A stretch of DNA of 26,947 nucleotides. Source: Bacillota bacterium (GTDB lineage Bacteria; Bacillota; Clostridia; Lachnospirales; Lachnospiraceae). The first letter of the stretch is position 1. Every line of letters starts with the position of its first letter. Positions 25,350-26,947 of this stretch are shown piece after piece. The translations under genes and the position numbers were made by a program. The notes beneath the pieces were generated by a model that saw nothing but the letters and a program-made list of their open reading frames with translations, ran no database searches and had not been told where the DNA came from. The stretch covers positions 1 through 26,947 of the forward strand of contig JAEZKD010000109.1 in the NCBI GenBank assembly GCA_023415655.1, written 5' to 3'.

Positions 25350-25378
25350 CTTAAACTCCTTGTAATTATTCTTGTTAA

Positions 25379-25407
25379 ATAATACCATTTTACTTGTAAA
25401 TAATCAA
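25379..25407 (-). promoter_or_regulatory. Promoter of the 38-codon gene
   Basis: Minus-strand TTGATT (25407-25402), 17-bp spacer ending in TGG, TATTAT (25384-25379). The predicted start near 25372 gives a 23-nt leader. The -10 region shares 14 identical bases with the promoter at 26707. Confidence 0.7.
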
Positions 25408-25498
25408 GCATAAGATTTGAATACTTTACAATGCAAGTATATCCATCGTTCGATTTGATATACCGTAAAGTCATGTTTGAAATAATCTAATTCAACTC

Positions 25499-26038
25499 TT
25501 ACAACCTTTTACCAAAGTAAATATCTGGTTTACCAATACCATTCGCATCCGGCATAACACCAATAATTTGATATCCTAGCTTTAGATAAAAACCTGACTG
25601 ATGCGTTCCAGGATGAAAGTTCTTTATTTTATCATAAAAATCTTCATATAAGTTCGCATTGGCAAACGATGTTTCACCATCTTCTTTCTCATCATCAGCA
25701 CCAAGATAAATGGTAAGACCTCCTTGCTTTCTAGCCTCCTCTTCCAGACTAATTACAATAGCGCGCCCAACACCCTTCTTACGTTGGTCACTACGAACAG
25801 CAAGGGGATGCAACTCGAAGACATTTCCATCATAGATCGGAGCTAGTATTCCACCCCAACCGATGACAGTATTCTCTTCCAATGCAACCATTAATCTGTT
25901 TTCTGGTATCAAACGTTCTTTTATCTCATCTCGTGCATCCTCTAATGTTGGCCATCCATTTGGTAAACTATCCGTTAGTATTTGAGCCGCTTGAATGATT
26001 TGTTCCTCATTTAATTCCATCATATTCACTATATTCAT
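25499..26038 (-). CDS. AAC(6')-like GNAT acetyltransferase
   Basis: Protein of 179 residues. From memory of the AAC(6')-Ii family the matches run along the chain: FELHPLAV (74-81), RKKGVGRA (86-93, acetyl-CoA loop), GGLTIYLGADD (106-116), NLYEDFYDK (129-137), FYLKLGYQIIGVMPDANG (150-167) and KPDIYFGK near the end. This group acetylates the 6'-amine of aminoglycosides, though chromosomal members may have another natural substrate. The start was set at the ATG 7 nt after GGAGGG. A leader of about 110 nt carries an 8-codon ORF and a segment complementary to this Shine-Dalgarno site, implying induced translation. Confidence 0.82.
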   Translation of the reverse strand: MNIVNMMELNEEQIIQAAQILTDSLPNGWPTLEDARDEIKERLIPENRLMVALEENTVIGWGGILAPIYDGNVFELHPLAVRSDQRKKGVGRAIVISLEEEARKQGGLTIYLGADDEKEDGETSFANANLYEDFYDKIKNFHPGTHQSGFYLKLGYQIIGVMPDANGIGKPDIYFGKRL

Positions 26039-26045
26039 TTCTTTT

Positions 26046-26120
26046 CCCTCCAAATATTTTATTGTGATTGTTGTGAAAATCAAAAAAACATGGAGGAGCT
26101 CGAGCTTTCGCTCTTAAGAA
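26046..26120 (-). promoter_or_regulatory. Shine-Dalgarno-sequestering element of the AAC(6')-like gene
   Basis: Minus-strand CCTCCA (26096-26091) is complementary to TGGAGG (26052-26047), the ribosome-binding site of the acetyltransferase; a U-G pair extends it to 7 bp, with a 38-nt loop. Just upstream is a GAGC-GAAA-GCTC hairpin (26115-26104 region) with a GNRA loop, and a run of seven T follows CCTCCATG. The same CCTC could pair with the GAGG of the leader ORF's own site. Confidence 0.45.
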
Positions 26121-26123
26121 GGA

Positions 26124-26150
26124 TTAACAAGGGTATCTGCTATGGTTCAT
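26124..26150 (-). CDS. Leader peptide ORF, 8 residues
   Basis: Encodes MNHSRYPC then TAA. The ribosome-binding site TGAGGTG lies 5 nt before the ATG and is among the best in the window, which is unlikely to be wasted on a random ORF. It ends 85 nt before the acetyltransferase start and directly before the hairpins that can hide that gene's ribosome-binding site. Confidence 0.55.
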   Translation of the reverse strand: MNHSRYPC

Positions 26151-26166
26151 ATATTCACCTCAATTC

Positions 26167-26195
26167 ATTCTAACTTATGATATATGTATTCGTAA
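26167..26195 (-). promoter_or_regulatory. Possible promoter of leader ORF and AAC(6')-like gene
   Basis: Minus-strand TTACGA (26195-26190), 17-bp spacer, TAGAAT (26172-26167). The predicted start falls on the leader ORF's ribosome-binding site, which is uncomfortably close, so the true start may be elsewhere. Confidence 0.3.
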
Positions 26196-26250
26196 TATCT
26201 TTATTAACAGGATCTTAATTGGTGTAACACATGATACAACTAGTATCCAT

Positions 26251-26583
26251 TTAACCTAATAGTGTTTCCCGAAAGATAATTTGTAACCGTTCTTTAGGTA
26301 TCTCCTGACCTAGATAAAGTTGTAACATTCCCTTCGGAGTAAGCTTAAACCCATCCAATTCAGCTTTATGATGCTGGATTGCTCGTGCTTCAATGTTGAT
26401 GTGATCTTTAAAAGGAATCAATCTGACAAATCGTTCATCCACATAATAGCTTGGTAGCTTTGCCCATAGCACTTCCTTAATATCCAGAACAATACTATCC
26501 ATAACTAAGATTCTTAACTCGTCATACAGTGTTCTAATCTCCTCACTCAATGGAGCGATAAACTCCTTGACTTGCTCACTCAT
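26251..26583 (-). CDS. DUF1801 (YdhG-like) protein
   Basis: Protein of 110 residues with the DUF1801 pattern: an N-terminal helix (EEIRTLYDELRILV), then EVLWAKLPSYY, a short strand RFVRLIPFKDHINIEA and a C-terminal helix region (GMLQLYLGQ). The fold is known from structures; B. subtilis YdhG is proposed as an intracellular iron chaperone, but this is not established for this protein. The start follows AAAGGAG by 7 nt. It has its own promoter and is not obviously linked to the next gene. Confidence 0.7.
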   Translation of the reverse strand: MSEQVKEFIAPLSEEIRTLYDELRILVMDSIVLDIKEVLWAKLPSYYVDERFVRLIPFKDHINIEARAIQHHKAELDGFKLTPKGMLQLYLGQEIPKERLQIIFRETLLG

Positions 26584-26706
26584 ATTGATACTCCTTTCGG
26601 TGTATTCCTTTGTAATAGTAATTCCTATCAGAGGGCTTACACTTCCTTATTCCTATTAGATACTGCTCATTGTAAATTATCCAAAATTATGTAACCTTTT
26701 ATGAAA

Positions 26707-26735
26707 ATAATACCATTTCTTCAACTACGATGCAA
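26707..26735 (-). promoter_or_regulatory. Promoter of DUF1801 gene
   Basis: Minus-strand TTGCAT (26735-26730), 17-bp spacer ending in TGG, TATTAT (26712-26707). The leader is about 115 nt. The stretch from 26736 to 26895 shows no gene or clear structure. Confidence 0.6.
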
Positions 26736-26895
26736 GAACCATTTTGTCTAAAAAAACCTTATAGCCAGTATTATCTTGACTAGCAATTCTCTAATTATCT
26801 TAGGCATCACTTCATGCCATGTCACAATCAATAATATCGCCAAAGATAAGCTAATAGTAAGTAGTCTCTCAGAAAACTACTAGTAACAAAGGGAT

Positions 26896-26923
26896 AAAAA
26901 AAGATGCTACTTTTCGTAGCATC
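26896..26923 (-). terminator. Terminator of a minus-strand gene beyond the window
   Basis: Perfect 8-bp stem GATGCTAC (26903-26910) with GTAGCATC (26916-26923), 5-nt loop, followed on the minus strand by seven T. It implies a minus-strand gene ending just right of the window. Confidence 0.85.
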
Positions 26924-26947
26924 CCTATGTTCTTCCTTAATGTATAG

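Noticed and set aside
1..26947. tRNA, rRNA, insertion sequence or prophage genes
   Set aside because: None seen on reading both strands: no tRNA-like TTCGA arms with acceptor pairing, no transposase or integrase motifs.

Overview
The window is AT-rich (about one third G+C by eye), with strong Shine-Dalgarno sites and genes on both strands. The gene content (Amt-PII fusion, DegV, BspA-like repeat protein, ABC-F proteins, FliB) fits a low-GC Clostridia chromosome, most likely Lachnospiraceae. That placement is inference from gene content; there is no rRNA or tRNA here. I see no insertion sequence, prophage or CRISPR array. Most genes look like single-gene units with their own promoter: several show a 17-bp spacer, and extended -10 (TGn) boxes are common.

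Left part (1-6000): an ammonium channel fused to a PII domain (minus), behind a short leader that is almost entirely an intrinsic terminator; a DbpA/YxiN-type DEAD-box helicase (minus); a zinc-ribbon P-loop kinase-like protein (minus); and a DegV/FakB-like fatty-acid-binding protein (plus). Two long imperfect hairpins lie outside genes, at 77-186 and 6044-6144.

Middle (6450-17400): a plus-strand operon in unusual order. A membrane-anchored DUF4179-like putative anti-sigma protein comes first, then a secreted protein (Ig-like domain, probably inactive metallopeptidase-like domain, seven BspA-type leucine-rich repeats), and the ECF sigma factor comes last. Then follow an ABC exporter whose promoter abuts six degenerate 22-23-bp tandem repeats, a RimJ/RimL-type GNAT, an ABC-F protein with a structured leader, a peptidase E-like protein, and an alpha/beta hydrolase with a palindrome at its predicted transcription start.

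Right part (17400-26947): a formate/nitrite-family channel, a DinG-family iron-sulfur helicase, a FliB-type flagellin lysine methylase without flagellar neighbours, a Nif3/YqfO protein, a second (YdiF-like) ABC-F, an AAC(6')-like acetyltransferase and a DUF1801 protein.

The most interesting parts are regulatory and small-ORF features: (i) an 8-codon leader ORF with a strong SD upstream of the AAC(6')-like gene, plus a segment that can pair with that gene's SD; (ii) a multi-hairpin leader with a 17-codon ORF and a U8 terminator before the second ABC-F; (iii) a complete 38-codon gene at 25233-25349 with promoter, SD and terminator but no recognised family. With two ABC-F genes, an ABC exporter and an AAC(6')-like enzyme, inducible defence against ribosome-targeting drugs is a reasonable but unproven theme.
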